A DNA stretch of 5,748 nucleotides from Helicobacteraceae bacterium (GTDB taxonomy: Bacteria; Campylobacterota; Campylobacteria; Campylobacterales; Sulfurimonadaceae): positions 1-5,748 of the forward strand of contig JAUWLG010000100.1 in the NCBI GenBank assembly GCA_030613795.1, read 5' to 3'. The notes under the pieces are model-generated. The model did not search any database. It was not told where the DNA came from and worked only from the letters and a program-made list of their open reading frames with translations. The translations under genes and the position numbers were made by a program. Of the stretch, positions 4,090 through 5,748 are shown piece after piece. Numbering within the stretch: position 1 is the first letter of the stretch; each line of letters starts with the position of its first letter.

Positions 4090-4893
4090 ATGAAAAAAGT
4101 TGTTTTTATATTAATCCTTATGACTAATCTTATTTATGCATCTAGTGTTACTGCGAAATATGATGTTGATTTCTCAGTTGTAGGCACGATAGCCAAAGCT
4201 TCTATGACTAAAGTTCAAGAGGGTGATAATTACGTTATTACACTCCATGCTCACGCAATAGGTATTGCTGCAGAGATGACCAAGGATAGAACTGAGACCT
4301 ATATCTCTCAAGGATCTGTTGTCGGTTCAGAATATATCCCGGATGTTTTGGTTGTAAAAAGAAAGACAAATGATAAAGAAAAATACACTATTTTTAAGTT
4401 TGATCATAAAAACAAGGTTGTCCAGAAAGACAGTTCAGAGGTCAAACGCGTGAGCGATACGTCATTTGATGTCATAAGCATGAGAATTATCTCAACAGAA
4501 AAAGAGGAATTTTCATTCTCGTCTGTAAAAAATGATATATATGCTAGAAACGATATTGTTTCTCTATTTTTCAATAGCCGTTATTATATTGATTCTATGA
4601 GTGTTGGTGAAAGAAAAAAACTTCGTGCAGTTGGTATTAAAACTGATGAGGGTGAACTGATGATAAGCCTGCCGACTAGAGGGGCTGTAATTGATAATAT
4701 TGATAAAACAGGAGCGTCTAAAAATGAGCTGTTTGGTATAGCAATCAATAAGGATTATTTTGAAAACGGAAAAGGCGAACTGCTTGTCAGGCTTGATCCC
4801 GATGGGTTCCCATCCAGAGCGGTCATGAATGATGTGGCCCTATACGGCGATGTTGTAGCTAAAAGAAGGTACACCAGTTTGGCTTCTAATTAA
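4090..4893 (+). CDS. Exported DUF3108-type protein
   Basis: This 267-residue protein starts with a clear signal peptide (MKKVVFILILMTNLIYA, likely cleaved before S18) and has no further membrane segment or cysteine, so a periplasmic location is expected. The mature part begins TAKYDVDFSVVGTIAKASM, followed by a segment (residues about 46-90) ending YISQGSVVGSEYIPD. This order of a Tyr-start strand, a 'G.(I/A)' turn, an 'a.aiGiaaem..drtetyis.G' stretch and a Pro near 85 resembles DUF3108 proteins; that assignment is from memory of the family pattern. The family's biochemical role is not established. The ATG is supported by AGGAG 7 bases upstream and by the promoter before it. The gene is alone on its strand, converging on murI with 52 bases between stop codons and no strong terminator hairpin in that gap. 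Confidence 0.85.
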   Translation: MKKVVFILILMTNLIYASSVTAKYDVDFSVVGTIAKASMTKVQEGDNYVITLHAHAIGIAAEMTKDRTETYISQGSVVGSEYIPDVLVVKRKTNDKEKYTIFKFDHKNKVVQKDSSEVKRVSDTSFDVISMRIISTEKEEFSFSSVKNDIYARNDIVSLFFNSRYYIDSMSVGERKKLRAVGIKTDEGELMISLPTRGAVIDNIDKTGASKNELFGIAINKDYFENGKGELLVRLDPDGFPSRAVMNDVALYGDVVAKRRYTSLASN

Positions 4894-4945
4894 AATATTT
4901 TTTAATAATCTTTAGTCTAAAAGCTCTCTTCTCTTGTTTAAGGGT

Positions 4946-5701
4946 CTATTTTTCGTCAGGCAGGTCAAGCCAGTTATGGGCTACTTTCCGGAGTGCTTCC
5001 GGATTTTCTGAAGCAAAGAACTTGATCTTTGGTTCATGGTGCTTTTGAGTAAATTCGTAGTGCGTTTCGAGATATTCGACAATCGCCTCACCTGAGTGGA
5101 TCAAGATAACGTTGTTATTAAAATAGTCGACAATAGCATCAGCGATCAAAGGAAAGTGCGTACAGCCGAGTATGATGCCGTCCGGATGATCAAGATCTTT
5201 AAAATAGTGTTCCATCGTACTCTCTAAGATCTCACCTGTAAAAAGCCCCTCTTCGATGATCGGGACAAAAAGGCCTGTCGCTTTGGCAGTTGTGTTGTTA
5301 AAGCCTTTTGCTGCAAGCAGGGTCTCATATGCTTTTGATGCGATAGTGGCTTGTGTACCTAAGACGAGGACATTGGCATCACTGTTTGTGAGTGCATTTT
5401 TGGTGGCGATGATACCGGGTTCAACAACACCGATAACATCAAAAGGGGCTTGGGCACGCATCTCTTCAAGCGCGTAGGCACTGACCGTATTGCAGGCAGT
5501 GATAAGCAGGTCGATCTCAAAGTTTTTGAAAAACTCTAAGGCTTCAAGAGAGTAGCGAACGATGGTGTTTTTATCTTTAACACCATAAGGGACACGGGCT
5601 GTGTCACCAAAATAGATGATCTCTTCAAATAGCTGGTGTTCAAGCAGGGATTTAACAACTGTCAGACCACCAATTCCACTATCAAAGACACCAACTTTCA
5701 T
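4946..5701 (-). CDS. murI: Glutamate racemase
   Basis: This 251-residue cytoplasmic enzyme converts L-glutamate to D-glutamate, used by MurD for the peptidoglycan stem peptide. The N-terminus MKVGVFDSGIGGLTV carries the D7-S8 substrate-binding pair, YFGDTARVPYG (30-40) is the family signature, and the two catalytic cysteines are C70 in TACNTVSA and C180 in ILGCTHFPL, with H182 beside the second. E150-E151 in VPIIEEG matches the other conserved acidic position. Length is normal for the family. The ATG at 5699-5701 follows the rho stop after only 6 bases, with GAGG inside the rho end as a probable ribosome site, so murI is likely co-transcribed with and perhaps coupled to rho. The same rho-murI neighbourhood is, as I recall, present in Helicobacter pylori. 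No key residue is missing. Confidence 0.97.
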   Translation of the reverse strand: MKVGVFDSGIGGLTVVKSLLEHQLFEEIIYFGDTARVPYGVKDKNTIVRYSLEALEFFKNFEIDLLITACNTVSAYALEEMRAQAPFDVIGVVEPGIIATKNALTNSDANVLVLGTQATIASKAYETLLAAKGFNNTTAKATGLFVPIIEEGLFTGEILESTMEHYFKDLDHPDGIILGCTHFPLIADAIVDYFNNNVILIHSGEAIVEYLETHYEFTQKHHEPKIKFFASENPEALRKVAHNWLDLPDEK

Positions 5702-5707
5702 GGCTGT

Positions 5708-5748
5708 TTATTTCGCCTCGTTCATCATGTTCAAGAACTCTTCGTTGC
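5708..5748 (-). CDS. rho: Transcription termination factor Rho, C-terminal end (partial)
   Basis: Only the last codons are in the window, read on the minus strand as NEEFLNMMNEAK followed by TAA at 5708-5710. Rho proteins end in a helix of this kind (an acidic-F-L/F-x-x-M pattern), and rho directly upstream of murI is a known arrangement in Helicobacter. The gene runs off the right edge, so nothing can be said about its main domains. The short match makes the call good but not certain. Confidence 0.8.
   Translation of the reverse strand, partial: NEEFLNMMNEAK

Noticed and set aside
5256..5477. 73-residue plus-strand frame inside murI.
   Set aside because: It is a shadow of murI, has no family resemblance, and murI is complete with all catalytic residues.
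1..5748. CRISPR array, toxin-antitoxin pair, retron or other defence system.
   Set aside because: No spaced direct repeats, reverse transcriptase, nuclease or paired small toxin/antitoxin genes are visible. The repeats at 3620-3895 are inverted and not arrayed.

Overview
The window looks like chromosomal DNA of a Campylobacterota (former Epsilonproteobacteria) species, most likely close to Sulfurimonas or Sulfurovum. Three things point there: an ATP synthase c subunit with an extra signal-like N-terminus and the lineage-typical MGNTAAATIAGTARNP segment, a glutamate racemase lying directly behind the end of rho, and a promoter with phased T-tracts in place of a clear -35 box. The genus is inferred from family resemblance and was not searched.

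Layout, left to right. Positions 46-360 (+) encode the c-ring subunit AtpE, closed by a hairpin terminator. A clean tRNA-Leu(GAG) follows at 456-539. After about 240 bases without a convincing gene come two small unrecognised genes on the minus strand (779-1120 and 1314-1625). The second starts inside the stop codon of dnaX (1625-3442, minus), so dnaX and this gene form a two-gene unit with a hairpin over the junction.

The gap at 3443-4089 is the most unusual part. It holds a 276-bp element (3620-3895) bounded by perfect 26-bp inverted repeats and filled with two long internal hairpins. It abuts a tRNA-like sequence with a CAT anticodon loop (about 3894-3970) whose 5' acceptor strand does not match its 3' strand; instead its 3' half is a perfect 12-bp foldback. 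The element has the form of a non-autonomous MITE-like repeat, and the tRNA-like sequence looks like a broken gene.

A phased T-tract promoter then drives a plus-strand exported DUF3108-type protein (4090-4893). Converging on it from the right are murI (4946-5701, minus) and the last 13 codons of rho (5708-5748, minus), separated by only 6 bases and so probably co-transcribed.

Functionally this is mostly core housekeeping: energy conversion (AtpE), translation (tRNA-Leu), replication (DnaX), peptidoglycan precursor supply (MurI) and transcription termination (Rho). The accessory signal is confined to the 3443-4089 gap and, more weakly, to 540-778. I found no defence system, CRISPR array, transposase gene or phage gene.
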